Source of the DNA: Saururus chinensis
Lineage: Eukaryota > Streptophyta > Magnoliopsida > Piperales > Saururaceae
Direction of reading: 5' to 3'
NCBI GenBank assembly: GCA_035235625.1
Contig: CP141147.1
Span: 26,146,756 to 26,210,755 of the forward strand
DNA length: 64,000 bases
Shown: positions 36,887-47,891 of the stretch, piece after piece
Layout of the letters: each line of letters opens with the position of its first letter
Numbering within the stretch: the first letter of the stretch is position 1
Position numbers and translations under genes: made by a program
The notes under the pieces: generated by a model
Database searches by the model: none
What the model saw: only the letters and a program-made list of their open reading frames with translations
What the model was told of the DNA's origin: nothing

Positions 36887-36922
<36 letters not shown>

Positions 36923-37409
36923 TGACAGATAACCATATACATCGCTAATACTAAGGTATTAGCGACGTATATGCTAATACGTCTCTAATACTCGAAGGTA
37001 TTAGCGACATATATAGATATATGTTGCTAATACGCAAGGTATTAGCAACGTATATTTGTAAGCGTCATTAATACTTTTTTTATTTTTTAATCAATTTTAA
37101 AAAAATTTAACTCTTCTTCTCCTCCCTCTCCTCTCTCTCCTCATTCTCTCTCCTCCCTCCTCTCTCTCCCCTGTCTCCTCTCTCTCTCCTCCCTCCCTCT
37201 CTCTCCCCTTCTCTCTCTGCCCCTGTCTCTCTTCCACTGTCTCTCCGTATCTCCTCTCTCTCCTCCCTCTCCTATCTCTCTCCTCCCTTCTATCTCTCTC
37301 CTCTCTCCTCCGTCTCCTCTCTCTCTCCTCCTCTCTCTCCCTCTCATCTCTCTCCTCCGTCACTCTCTCTCTCCCCCTCTCTCTACTTTATATTTTTTAT
37401 TTATTAATA

Positions 37410-37458
<49 letters not shown>

Positions 37459-38640
37459 CGACGTATAAACATATACCACGCTAATACTAAGTGTATTAGT
37501 GACGTATATGCTTATACGTCACTAATACTAGAACCTATTAGCGACGTAGATAGATATATATTGCTAATAGCTTTTTTTGTTTTTAATCAATTCTAAAAAA
37601 ATTTAAAAAAATTACTCTTCATCTCCTCCCTCTCCTCTCTCTCCTCACTCTCTCTCCTCCCTCCCTCTCTCTCCCCCTCTCTCTCGTCTCTCTCCTCTCT
37701 CTCTTCTCCCTTCTCTCTCTCCTCTCCCTCTCTCCTCACTCTCTCTCTTCCCCCCTCTCACTCTCTTCCCTCCCCTCTCACTCTCTCTCTCCTCTTCTTC
37801 TCTCTGTCTTATTCCTCTCTCTCTTCCCTCGCCTCTCCTCTCTCTATGTTCCATCCCCTCTCTATCTCTCTATTCCCTCTCTCTTTCTCTTCTCTCTCTT
37901 CACTCTCTCTCTCTCCTCTCTCTCTTCAATCCTCTCTTTCCCCTCTCTCTCTTCCCTCTTATTTTGATTTTATTTTTTTTAAAAAAAATTAAATAAATAT
38001 CCTCTCTCTTCCCTCCCCTCTCTCTCGCTCTCCTCTTCCTCTCTCCGTCTTATTCCTCTCTCTCTCTCTTCCCTCTCTCTCCTCCCCTCTTTCTCTCTCT
38101 TCCCTCCCCTCTCTATCTCTCTCTTCCCTCTCTCTCCTCTCTCTTCCCTCTCTCTCTCTCTCTCCTCTCTCTCTTCGATCCTTACTCTCCCCTCTCTCTC
38201 TACCCTCTTATTTTAATTTTTTTTATTTTAAAAATTTAAATAAAATTCCTCTCTCTTCCCTCGCCTCTCCTCTCTCTATGTTCCCTTCCCTCTCTCTCTC
38301 CCTCTTTCTCTCTCTTCCCTCCCCTCTCCATCTCTCTTTTCCCTCTCTCTGTCTCCTCTCTCTTCCCTCTTATTTTAATTTTATTTTTTTATTTTAAAAA
38401 TTTAAATAAAATTCCTCTCTCTTCCCTCCCCTCTCTCTCCCTCTCCTCTTCCTCTCTCCGTCTTATTCCTCTCTCTCTCTCTTCCCTCCCCTCTCCTCTC
38501 TCTATGTTCCCTCCCCTCTATCTCTCCTCCCTCTTTCTCTCTCTTCCCACCCTTCTCTCTCTCCTCTCTCTTCCCTCTCTCTCTTCGATCCTCTCTCTCT
38601 CCTCACTCTCTCTCTCCATGCATTCTCTTCACTCTCTCTT
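33720..38640. repeat. Higher-order CT-tract/palindrome array of element B
   Basis: A unit of CT-rich tract, CTACTTTATATTTTTTATTT, often a TA microsatellite, three or four TTAGCGACGTATA palindromes, and an AATCAATTT-A-rich spacer recurs. The TACTTTAT-like landmark starts at 34613, 35027, 35609, 36029, 36384, 36857 and 37384, spacings of 414, 582, 420, 355, 473 and 527 bp. TA runs lie at about 35050-35080, 36413-36456, 36892-36919 and 37411-37454. From 37615 to 38640 CT tracts alternate with plain AT spacers without palindromes. No gene. Confidence 0.9.
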
Positions 38641-39289
38641 TTATTGTAAATTATATTTTAAAATTAATAAAAAATTTAACAAATAAAATATACTATAAAT
38701 AAATAATGAAAATTTAATCTATTATTAATGCTAGTTTTTATTGAAAGTTTAATATTTATTTATTGTATATATAAATAGTAAATATTAAATAAAACATATT
38801 ATATTTAGGAAGTTTATTATAATTTTTTAATATTTATTTATTAAATAAATTTAATTAATAAAGTTATTATTGATGCATGTTAACAAACGTCGCTATTATA
38901 AATGGTATTTGCAACGCTTATGTAAAAGCGTTGCTAATAGTTTAAATTTTAAATTTTTTATTATTTTTAATTCACAACTATTAGTGACGCTTTTGTAAGC
39001 GTCGCTAATAGCAAGCTTATTAGCGACGCTTTGCTATAAGCGTCGCTATTGTGACATCTGTTAGCGACGCTTAATAAAAGCATCGCTTATAGTCATATTT
39101 TTTTTATTTAAAATATATATCTTTTAGTGACGGTTGTTTAAAGCGTCGCAAATATAGGTACTATTAGCGATGCTTATAATAATGTGTCGCTAATATTGTT
39201 AGTATTAGCTACGCTTAGATAAGCGTCGCTAATAAATGCGTCGCTACTGCTACATTTTGTTGTAGTGATGGTTGACTTTTGATATGCAG

Positions 39290-39442
39290 ATTTGGTATGA
39301 TAATGTTCCTCATCTAAAACTTGTTGAATACAAGAAGGATTAGAACTGGGTGCGAATATCTGGTGACTATCTTATCTTTCCAAAGCGTGAAACCCAGTTT
39401 AAAGAGGGAGTTGTTAACTATATTCAATATATAGAGGAGATA
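39290..39442 (+). pseudogene. Exon of a PMT-type (QUASIMODO2-like) putative methyltransferase, captured fragment
   Basis: After a good splice acceptor (GACTTTTGATATGCAG, ending 39289) the frame reads IWYDNVPHLKLVEYKKD, stop, NWVRISGDYLIFP, KRETQFKEGVVNYIQYIEEI. This closely follows the plant PMT/DUF248 family (IWYDNVPHxKL...QNWV...FPGGGTQFxxGxxHYIDFIQ). These are Golgi proteins implicated in pectin methylation. TAG at 39341 replaces the conserved Gln (CAG) and GGG is replaced by KRE. No downstream methyltransferase (DVGCGVASF) exon was found, so only one exon appears to be present. Retention of the splice acceptor shows DNA-level capture rather than retroposition. Confidence 0.75.
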
Positions 39443-39689
39443 TTCCATTTTCTTCTATTTCTTGGACTAAATTTCTGCTTCTTTGAGCAATTGGTATATA
39501 TGTGTGAAATATATATTTTCTTTCAGACTCATTTTTTTTGTTTATGTGTTATTTCATATCATCTAGAATAAAATTTGTTACCTCTAGAATGTCTTAGAAA
39601 TTATAGCAATCCAACGCTTTCTGTAGTCTAATATTATCTTATGATGGCTCCATGTGTTATCCTATTACTCAATTACAACCAAATACATA

Positions 39690-40470
39690 ATTAACTGATA
39701 TGTATTTTTTATTGGTAGGCTAAGAACAATATATATCATTTGTTTTACCAATGTTTTGAAGGATGTGATCTGATTTTCAGCAAGGAGGAGACCATATACC
39801 CTAGTTTATATGGATAAAAAGAAGTTAACTAATATGGCCCAACTATTGACTCGTAGATGTAAGGAGACTTTTTTTTATAAAGTACATTGTGTAGTCATTT
39901 GATCAAGTTAGGTTTATATATGGGTAAATAAATAAGCTTGCATGTGAGTTATATTGTCAAACATATCTTGTGTGTTTGGTGATTAGTATGCATGTCTTTG
40001 ATAGATAATAATAGATGCAAAGTAATTAATTGTGACTGTATTTGTTGTTGGTAGGCTAAGTACGAACGATATATATTATTTGTCTTACCCATGTTTTGAA
40101 AGATGTGATCTTATTTCTAGCAAGGAGTAGACCATAAATCATAGTTTGTATGGATAAAAAGAAGTTAACTGATAAGGCATAACTGTTGACTGATAGATGT
40201 AAGGAGGTCTTTTTTTTCAAAATACATTGTGTGGTCATTATATTTGATCACGTTAGGCATATATATGGGTAGATAAATAAGCATGCATGAGAGTTACATT
40301 GCCAAACATATATTATGTATTCGGTGCTTAGAATGCATGTCTTTGATAGATAATAATAGATGTAAAGTAATTAATTGTGAATATATTTTTTGTTGGTAGG
40401 CTAAGTAAGAACAATATAGCTCAATAGTTTTACCCTTGTTTTGATTGCTTAGTAGCTGTTACATTTCTTC
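39690..40470 (-). repeat. Satellite array, minus orientation (336-345 bp unit, about 2.3 copies)
   Basis: GGTAGGCTAAG starts at 39714, 40050 and 40395 (spacings 336 and 345 bp). The complement of this unit matches the array at 42960-44140, including its TAGCCTACCAACAA, ACCAAACACACAAGAT, AATGACCACACAATGTA and GTCAACAGTTA segments. It is thus the long form of that satellite in opposite orientation. Confidence 0.8.
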
Positions 40471-40503
40471 CTCACCATTAGCGATTTTCTGTTGGCAGGA
40501 TGA

Positions 40504-40616
40504 TTTGATATGATCTTGAAATACCTGACATTTGATGTTTTGAAGCATAATGTTGCAATGGAGATGGTGTTTAAAGCAAGGAGTGAAGTTCTAAACCTGC
40601 TACACAAAGGCTTGTG
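40504..40616 (+). other. Possible coding fragment, unidentified
   Basis: A frame shortly after an acceptor-like TTGGCAG (ending 40498) reads LTFDVLKHNVAMEMVFKARS and then EVLNLLHKGL before TGA. Its composition looks protein-like and one-exon sized, but I do not recognise a family. It may be another captured fragment inside the MULE. Confidence 0.25.
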
Positions 40617-41790
40617 ATAAGGCACACTTCTTTATTCCTTCTAATATACAAATTTTTTGAGTGAAAGTTCTTGTCTGTTTTATCGTTATGTTGTCCTCTC
40701 TGTTTTTTCCCCTTTGGCAACATACTGGCAGGTTTAGTCTCACATCAACAACGTAAGCAAGGTGATGGAGGATGTTAGGTTCATCTTCAAAAGGGATGCA
40801 TGGGGATGTTAGGTTCATCTTCAAAAGAGACAGTTGGACTAGAGGCTACTGGTTTTGTACAGTTGTAGTACTGTATTGTGACTCCACCTAAGAACACAGG
40901 GCCTAAATATAATTCAAAGTCAAGGATAGTCTGAGTTGCTACATTTTTATCCTTTTCCTTTTCGCCTTTTCCACTTGTATGTGGATTTGATGGGTTGTAT
41001 GAAAATTTAATGAGTAGCGTTTTGTCTCACTTGGGGGGAGCATTGTGGCCTTTGTGTCTACAGGTGCTATGGCGATTGTATATTTTCCATCCGTAATACA
41101 AGATAAGTTTTGTGTTGGATATCGAATTGTTCTATGATGTGTTTGGTTTGTTTTGAAGTGTTGACTGATTGGTTTCCATGGCTGCATCGTCTAGGACTTT
41201 AGAGAAGCCAATTTTGAGAATTCTCTATTTGCATGGGATGGTTGACTGTCTTTGTTTTCTTTGAGGGATACCTTCCTCTGACATACGCTTACGCTATTGG
41301 GTCCAATCTGAGGCTTGGGATAGGTATAGTGAGAAGCCGATCATGCCTAATGTGATAGCCACAATATGTGCAGATTTGTGCTCTCCAATGTTGGTAGAGG
41401 TACCATGGGTGCCAAAAAAAATTAGAAGAAATTGGGATTTAAAAATTTTGTGTGAATGAGATATGTGGGGTCTTATATGCATCAGTACAATCATATTAAC
41501 TAGAAGTTTTTTTTTATTACAGTGCAAGACCAAGCCCTGCACCTCTCTTGATATGCTCCTACTAGGATATTTCTATGAAGCAGTTTGCTTAATGCTGAAT
41601 AACTTATATTATTTACTATGATGCTGCCATTTGTATGTCACATGGCTGATACATGTTTTTACTTTAAATTTAATTATAATATCAATTTCTTTTTCTCTTG
41701 GCAAACATAATTTTACGATTGAAAAACCTTGTGGAAACCTTACTTTATATTTATTTATTAAAGTACTATATTTTTATATTATCATTGCAG

Positions 41791-41910
41791 CAAAAGATGG
41801 ATGAAATGTTGAAGAAACTTCCTGAGGGGACGCAATATACCTTGTCTTCAAGTGATTTATTTGCTTAGATCATAGGGAGAAGAGAGAAATGGTCATGTTC
41901 AAATTTCATA
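41791..41910 (+). other. Possible coding fragment, weakly like a plant En/Spm accessory protein
   Basis: After an acceptor-like ATTGCAG, the frame reads KMDEMLKKLPEGTQYTLSSS then DLFA, TAG, IIGRREKW. The pattern (S/T)xxDLFxQ(I/V)(I/L)G resembles the C-terminal part of plant transposase families associated with En/Spm (Ptta-like). TAG would replace a Gln codon. Similarity is by memory of the motif only. Confidence 0.25.
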
Positions 41911-42169
41911 AATGCAAAATGATCTATATATTTCTATTTTGTCATTCAGATATTTTAAAGAACCACTTCTATGTTACTTTAGTTTATGGATGGTTCAATG
42001 GAATGATCGATGTTTATATTATTTTGTTAATATATTCAAACACTATAAAATGTTTATTTTCTAGTCACAGTAAATATAATTATCATTATTTATAATGTTA
42101 TTAAGTGGTCACAATGAATACAATCAACAATTATTTTAAAAAATAACAATGTGGAAATTAACAACGTTT

Positions 42170-42490
42170 TCCCCTCAGGAATGTCACTAATTAGTAATGT
42201 GCAATTGAAACGTCGTTAATAGTGTTTCAATTGCACATTACTAATTATTAGCGACATTCTAAAACACCATTTATTTCTTCTTATGACTTCCTTATATTTA
42301 TATCAATACTTGTAAATGTCGCTAATTGTTATCGAAAAACATCACTAATATTTTTAGCGATGCTTTATAAAACATTGTTATTAATTATAGTTGCGACATT
42401 TTATACAAACGTCACCACAAATGTCACAAATACTTTTAGTGATGTGACATTTACATAAAACGTTGTTAAAAGTATTAGCGACATTTTATA
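42170..42490. mobile_element. Fragment with CACTA-type subterminal motifs, ends lost
   Basis: Diverged GTCGCTAAT/ATTAGCGACATT motifs in both orientations (for example TTGTTATCGAAAAACATCACTAATATTTTTAGCGATGC), plus an inverted CACTAATTAGTAATGTGCAATTG / CAATTGCACATTACTAATTA pair around 42192-42247. No CACTA terminus could be found on either side. It looks like a decayed relative of elements A and B. Confidence 0.5.
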
Positions 42491-42599
42491 TACATAAGTT
42501 AGGTACTATCCACCATATAAGTGCTTCCATCTCATTTAAACATGCTTCACATGCCCATTAGTTCATCGAATAGGAAACCATTAAATGTACTCGAGAGTT

Positions 42600-42960
42600 A
42601 TATTAGTTAGGTACTAACATTTATAAATTGAGCCATATCAGTCAATGCTTTCAGTTTCAAATTTTCCACCATTTCTATTGACTTTCTTCAATTTGATTCT
42701 TAACCACTAATTCCTTCATGTCTAGTTACATCTCAACATGCTTCTCAACTACCATATAAGTGTCCTAAAAGTAAAGATTGAATGTACTGAGAGTTACGTC
42801 ATTTAGGTATTAACAGTTTTCAATTGAGCCATATCAGTCAATGCTTTTAGTCTCAATTTTTTTACTATTTCTGTTGACTTTTTTCAATTTGATTATTAAT
42901 CCCACTCATTCCTTCCTTTCTTACATCCTTCAAATCAATAATAAAACTAATAAGACACAA
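42600..42960. repeat. Two-copy tandem repeat, 196 bp
   Basis: ATTGAGCCATATCAGTCAATGCTT begins at 42627 and 42823. Each copy includes GAGAGTTA...TTAGGTA before it and CTTTTTTCAATTTGATT after it. Confidence 0.75.
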
Positions 42961-44140
42961 TGTAATTCAAAAAATATAAGCCACCTGCCATCTACTAGTC
43001 AACAGTTAATATGTATTAGTTAACTTTGTTCTAACTATATAAACTAGGTCATATGATATCCTCCTCGCTAGATGTCAGATAACATCATTGAAACCTACCT
43101 TGTAAACCTATCTCGCTAAAAAATAATGACCACACAATGTACATCGACAAAAAAAAGCCTCCTAACATCTACCATTCAATAGGCAGCCTATATCAGTTAA
43201 CTTTGTTTTAACCATATAAACTAGATTATATGGTCTCTTGCTCACTAGATATTAAATCACTTCACACTCATGAGTAAAACTAATTATATATATTTTTCTT
43301 ACTTAGCCTACCAACAAATCATATACATTCATGTACTTACTTTTCATCTATTAAAATCTCTTACAAGTATGCACATTAAGCACCAAACACACAAGATAGT
43401 GTTGAAGTTATTACTTACATATACTCTTATTTATCCACCAATATATAAACCTAACTTGCGCAAATCTAATGACCACTCAATGTATTTCGAAAAATAAAAG
43501 CCCCCTACCATCTACTAGTCAATAGTTAGGCTGTATCAGTTAACTTTGTTTTAACCTATACACTAAATCATATTGTCTCCTCCTCACTAAATATCATATC
43601 ACATCATTCAAACCTACCTTGTAAACCCATCTTGCGCAAATCTAATGGCCACACAATATACTTTTAAAAATAAAAAACCTCCTACCACCTATCAGTCAAT
43701 AGTTCGACTATATTAGTTAACTTTGTTTTAACTATATAAACTAGGTCATATGGTCTCTTCCTTGCTAGATTTCAGTTTACACCATTGAAACCTACTTTTT
43801 ACACATATCTTCCTCAAAAATAATTACCACAAAATGTACTTCGACAAAGTTAAGCTTCCTACCATATAGTAGTCAACAGCTAAGCTGTATGAGTTAACTT
43901 TATTTTAACCATATAAATTAGGTCAAATTGTCTCCTCCTCGCTAGATATCATTTCACAATTGAAACCTACTTTCTACACCTATCTTCCTCAAATTTATTT
44001 ACCACAAAAATGTACTTTGACAAATAAAAACCTCATACCATCTACTAGTCAACAGTTAGGATGTATCAATTGACTTCGTTCTAACTAATAAACTAGATAT
44101 TAGATCAAATCATTCAAATCATGAGTTAAACTAAAAGGCT
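42960..44140 (+). repeat. Satellite array, plus orientation (177-bp short and 343-bp long units)
   Basis: The landmark GTTAACTTTG or its variant starts at 43019, 43196, 43539, 43716, 43893 and 44069: spacings 177, 343, 177, 177 and 176 bp. A typical unit has CTACCATCTACTAGTCAACAG, GTATCAGTTAACTTTGTTTT, AACTAGGTCATATGGTCTC, GAAACCTACCTTGTA and ACCACACAATGTACTTCGAC. The long unit carries about 166 bp extra (43290-43450), which is exactly what the opposite-orientation copies at 39.7-40.5 kb also carry. Confidence 0.85.
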
Positions 44141-45887
44141 ATATTCTTCTTCCTTAGCCATTTTAAAATTTAAGGCTTATATATCTTACTTTTTTAGTCA
44201 TTTTAATGAAGAGACATTTTTTTACCAACGAGGCAACGACCTCAAAAGCTCATGATTTTGGGCAAAATAGCTCATTTAGGCTAATTGTAATTTAATTATA
44301 TCCTAGAACATGTATCAGTCTTGCATGACTCCCAAGTCTGAGGATACAATGTTGAGCAATCAGAAGCTCCTTAGAAACTTTATACAGATTAACCATAAAC
44401 CTTTATTTCTTTGCAAAAGTAAAATAGAAATCGAGAATTTGTTGTATAGAATAAGTACAAACCTTATTCATTCGCAAAAGAAAAATTGAAATCGAGAATT
44501 CGAGGCCACCAACATTGCATAATTTAAAATTGAAGGATAAATAAAAAGTGCTTGATAGCAAATCAAAAAGATCATTGACAAGTGCAAGAATAACATCCCT
44601 TTTTTCTCTTTTTTTCCTATTGTTAACAATGGTGCCCAGGTCCTTATGACCCAAGCTCTTTTGTTGCACACTTCTTTAGAACCAGAATATTCTATTTGGC
44701 AAGCAAATGTGGTAAATGACAGTCAATTTATCATATGTACATATTGTTACAAGTTATCTCGTACCATATAGCCCGAAGTTGCATTCCTGATTTTAGTTGC
44801 ATATCCACGAAGTTGCATTCCTGATTTTAGTTGCATATCCACAAAGCTAGGATTCTACAAAAGGAAATGGTTATCCCGATAAATTATTCCGTTCTTTGTT
44901 TAAATGAACCCAATAACTGTGCATTACTCTGGGAAAGCAGTAGATCTTTCATTTCCTTGTAACTTCTAAGTTCCTCTAGTGCATCTATGTCTTTCGAGGC
45001 ATGAAGAATCCTAAAGAACCAAATTGTCCATCAAATTCAGATTTGGAAGACTGAGACATGTAGCTTTGGTCTTGGCGAAGAGGGGGATGTCTTGCCTACA
45101 ACAACATCTTGTGAGGTTCTAGAAGAAGGCAATGCATGGTTGGAACTAGATTCAGGGGTTTCCTTTCTATCAACAGTCATGTTCACAAGAATAAGATAGG
45201 TATATTGTTTACATGAATCTTAAAATAGCACCTTTCAATTATGCAAATGTCAAGGAAGTTTTGAATAGATGAAAACATTATTATGCAAGCTATAAAAAAT
45301 TTGTTTAATTTTGACTAATACAATCCTAAAAGAATCAAGCAAATAAAAAAAACTATCCTACTTTCTACATAAACTCTCCTGTAGCTAGCTATCACAATAA
45401 ATAACTTGCAATCAGTAAGTAGTGTTAACATGTAGAGAAGAGGGCACTCACTTCATAATAGTATAGAACTCAAGCAAGTTGTTCGCTTGCTTGAGTTCTT
45501 GGCACCCAATAGTAATGTGGTGCTAATAACACAATTCTAAGGTACATTCACTTGCTTAGAATTGTGAACACAATTCTAATTGTGAACTCAAGAAAATAGA
45601 ACCAGAAAAATCAACAGAATTAGACATTGCATAACCCCATTGCCGGAAGAAAATAATCCAAATGAAGTTGCTGGTAGGGCTGTGGAGAAATGGTCAGCAC
45701 AAGCTTTTGCTGTTCCACCTTGAATAAGTAGTGGATCCCTTACTGGAATTACCCCTGAGAAGTTCCAAAGCGAGTGCCCTAAAATTATGTGTGTGTCGAA
45801 AGCAAATGAGAAGAATTGATCATCATAAAAAAAAACTAATGAGAAGCTCATAAAATGGTGCACTTTATTCTATGTTATTTATTAAGA
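44141..45887. other. MULE interior; no gene recognised
   Basis: AT-rich. A minus-strand frame around 45060-45180 gives a Ser/Pro-rich stretch (TPESSSNHALPSSRTSQDVV), with SQSSKSEFDGQFGSLGFFMP in another frame just after. It looks exon-like but I do not recognise it. Confidence 0.3.
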
Positions 45888-45888
45888 T

Positions 45889-46030
45889 ATATGCCCCACT
45901 AAAATAGAAAAAAACAACTTTTGTGACCAACCCATATAAAGATAAAGAATTTTTTTCGTATATGCCCCACTCAAATAGAAAAAAACAACTTCTGTAACCA
46001 ACCCATATAGAGCTAAAGATTTTTTCCCTA
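45889..46030. repeat. Two-copy tandem repeat, 71 bp
   Basis: ATGCCCCACT(A/C)AAATAGAAAAAAACAACTT begins at 45891 and 45962, each followed by ACCAACCCATATA and a T-rich end. Confidence 0.8.
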
Positions 46031-46480
46031 CACAAATACAGATATCTATTCCCTGTCACAAAAAAAATGAAGAAAGAATCCAAAAATTGATGCAAAAAAC
46101 ATGCTGGGAGAGGAAGTAGTTGGACAAAATTCTCCCTATTGTCACAGAGAATATTAGTAAATAACTTCCCTCCAAATCCAATATTTAGAAAATATTTTCT
46201 CTTACACTTAAATTAAAACTACCAAAGGCTCATTTGAAGTCCTTAGCAGAGAGATAATCATCAATACATATATTAAGCATTAAGTCCAACAAGATAATGA
46301 ACTAGTCCATAATGTGAAGTACTTGGCAACTATAAATATTGATTGCAAATTATAATCAATGATTGCAACTAAATATTTTGGAATCATTACATGAACAGAG
46401 CTACAATACAAAAAAGTAGAATTGAAAAGGTAGTAGTGATATCATGCACAAGTGAAAATTATACATGATGATTTGCTATA

Positions 46481-47075
46481 AAGGAGAACCTAAAAGAAAC
46501 AACCATGCCAAAGACCAAAAAAATCACAATGCAGAGGAACTCCTACCACAACCCAACCTGGCCAGCAAAACAAATATTAAAACTCAAGAAAATAGAACCT
46601 GAGAAAATAAAAAGAATTACACAGCAAGCAAAGCAAATGTTTCTGGGAAAGCATATCATAAAGTATCTATTTAACAGAACATAGAGAAAATCATGCAAAA
46701 AAAAATTTAAATGGATGTGTTTGAGCAGGAATTGTATGCAATTCTATAAGGTATATATAATTAATGGCAAAAATATAAAGGAGAACCTAAAATAAACAAC
46801 CGTGACAAGACCAAAAAAATCACAGTGCAAAGGAACTCCTACCACAACCCAACGTGGCCAGTAAAATAAATATTTAAACTCAAGAAAATAGAACCTGAGA
46901 AAATAAAAAAAATTACAAAACAAGAAAAGCAAATGTTTCTGGACAAACATATAATAAAGTACCTATTTGACAGAACATAGAGAAAATTATGCAAGAAAAA
47001 ATGTAAATGGAGGTGTTTGAGCAGGAACTGTATTCAATTCTGTACAGGTTCATATAATTCACAGAACACAAAAGG
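46481..47075. repeat. Two-copy tandem repeat, 297 bp
   Basis: AAGGAGAACCTAAAA begins at 46481 and 46778. Copies share AACTCCTACCACAACCCAAC, AACTCAAGAAAATAGAACCTGAG, GCAAATGTTTCTGG and GTGTTTGAGCAGGAA. A partial third copy (CAATTCTATACAGGTTTATATAATTAATGG) lies at about 47131-47165, and a related AACTCAAGAAAATAGAACC occurs near 45586. Confidence 0.8.
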
Positions 47076-47709
47076 AAGACAAATGACATCACATGAACTC
47101 GTAGAAAAAATATATGTAGGTCACACAAAGTACAATTCTATACAGGTTTATATAATTAATGGCAGAATTATGGGAAGAAGAGCTTTTCCATTGGTGTAGA
47201 CAATTGGCTTTTGAAATCAATTTGACTAGAACACTTCCACATGTCACCTCCAATGAATTATTGGACATGTATATAAATGCAAAGAAGACAAAATGAAGCT
47301 ACAGATTTTAGAACCAGAGGCACTGGTTATTGTCAAATGAAGCAACATATGATTTGAATTAGTCAAAGATCCCTGCGTCATTTGAATAGATGGTTCATCT
47401 TCTATTTATTATAGTGTTTACTGGATGCAAAATCCTCTCATGTTAGGGTATATTAGTGACATCTCACTGGTTACTCAGTCTATCTACTATGCTGAAGTTA
47501 TAAGTTTTTGTTTCCCCCCAAATCTGGTTATGTAACATAAAGTATACACACTGAAAGTGAGAAATGGTCCTTAGCAATTTCTATCTGTTATCACCCATCG
47601 GTTTTAAATTTTTAGCAAAGTGAGAAATAGCGGCCTTCATCAGTTTCTATTGGTTATCAACAAGAGATTTTAATTAAAGATTTTTTTTTCTATTGGTCAT
47701 TGGCTTAAG

Positions 47710-47891
47710 ATGTTGAACCTAGGTTCACAAAAGATCAATTTTCCATAAAAACACAAGAGCTTAATGACAAGGTTGAATCCCTTAAGAGGTGCAATGAGGA
47801 CCTTCAATTGAAGCATCTACATACGAGTAATACACTGGCAAACTGCACACCTAGTGACACATATTACATTGAAGAAAATGCAAACTCGTGA
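47710..47891 (+). other. Possible coding fragment, coiled-coil-like
   Basis: An open frame of about 60 codons reads TKDQFSIKTQELNDKVESLK and RCNEDLQLKHLHTSNTLAN before TGA. Heptad-like Leu spacing suggests a coiled coil. No family recognised; perhaps another captured gene piece in the MULE. Confidence 0.25.

Larger units (their letters stand above)
32288..39267. mobile_element. CACTA element B, non-autonomous (6980 bp, target duplication ATG)
   Basis: Starts CACTACAACAAAATTAAC and ends ACATTTTGTTGTAGTG, flanked by exact ATG triplets (32285-32287 and 39268-39270). Same family as element A: subterminal TTAGCGACG palindromes (32300-32780), G-rich module (32830-33410), palindromes (33450-33700), CT-rich field with repeated palindrome islands (33720-38640), conserved AT-rich block (38640-38870) and subterminal palindromes to the end. 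It is 2.4 kb longer than A mainly because the CT/palindrome unit is repeated at least seven times rather than twice. No transposase found; long open frames are low-complexity. It inserted into the intron just before the captured methyltransferase exon. Confidence 0.93.

Noticed and set aside
33720-38640. CRISPR-like regular repeats
   Set aside because: The repeating palindromes are part of a CACTA transposon in a plant genome; spacers are not unique sequences of constant length.
34083-38686. Many Arg/Glu-rich and Ser/Leu-rich open frames in the CT-rich field
   Set aside because: Direct translation of CTCTCC/GGAGAG microsatellite; no real gene.
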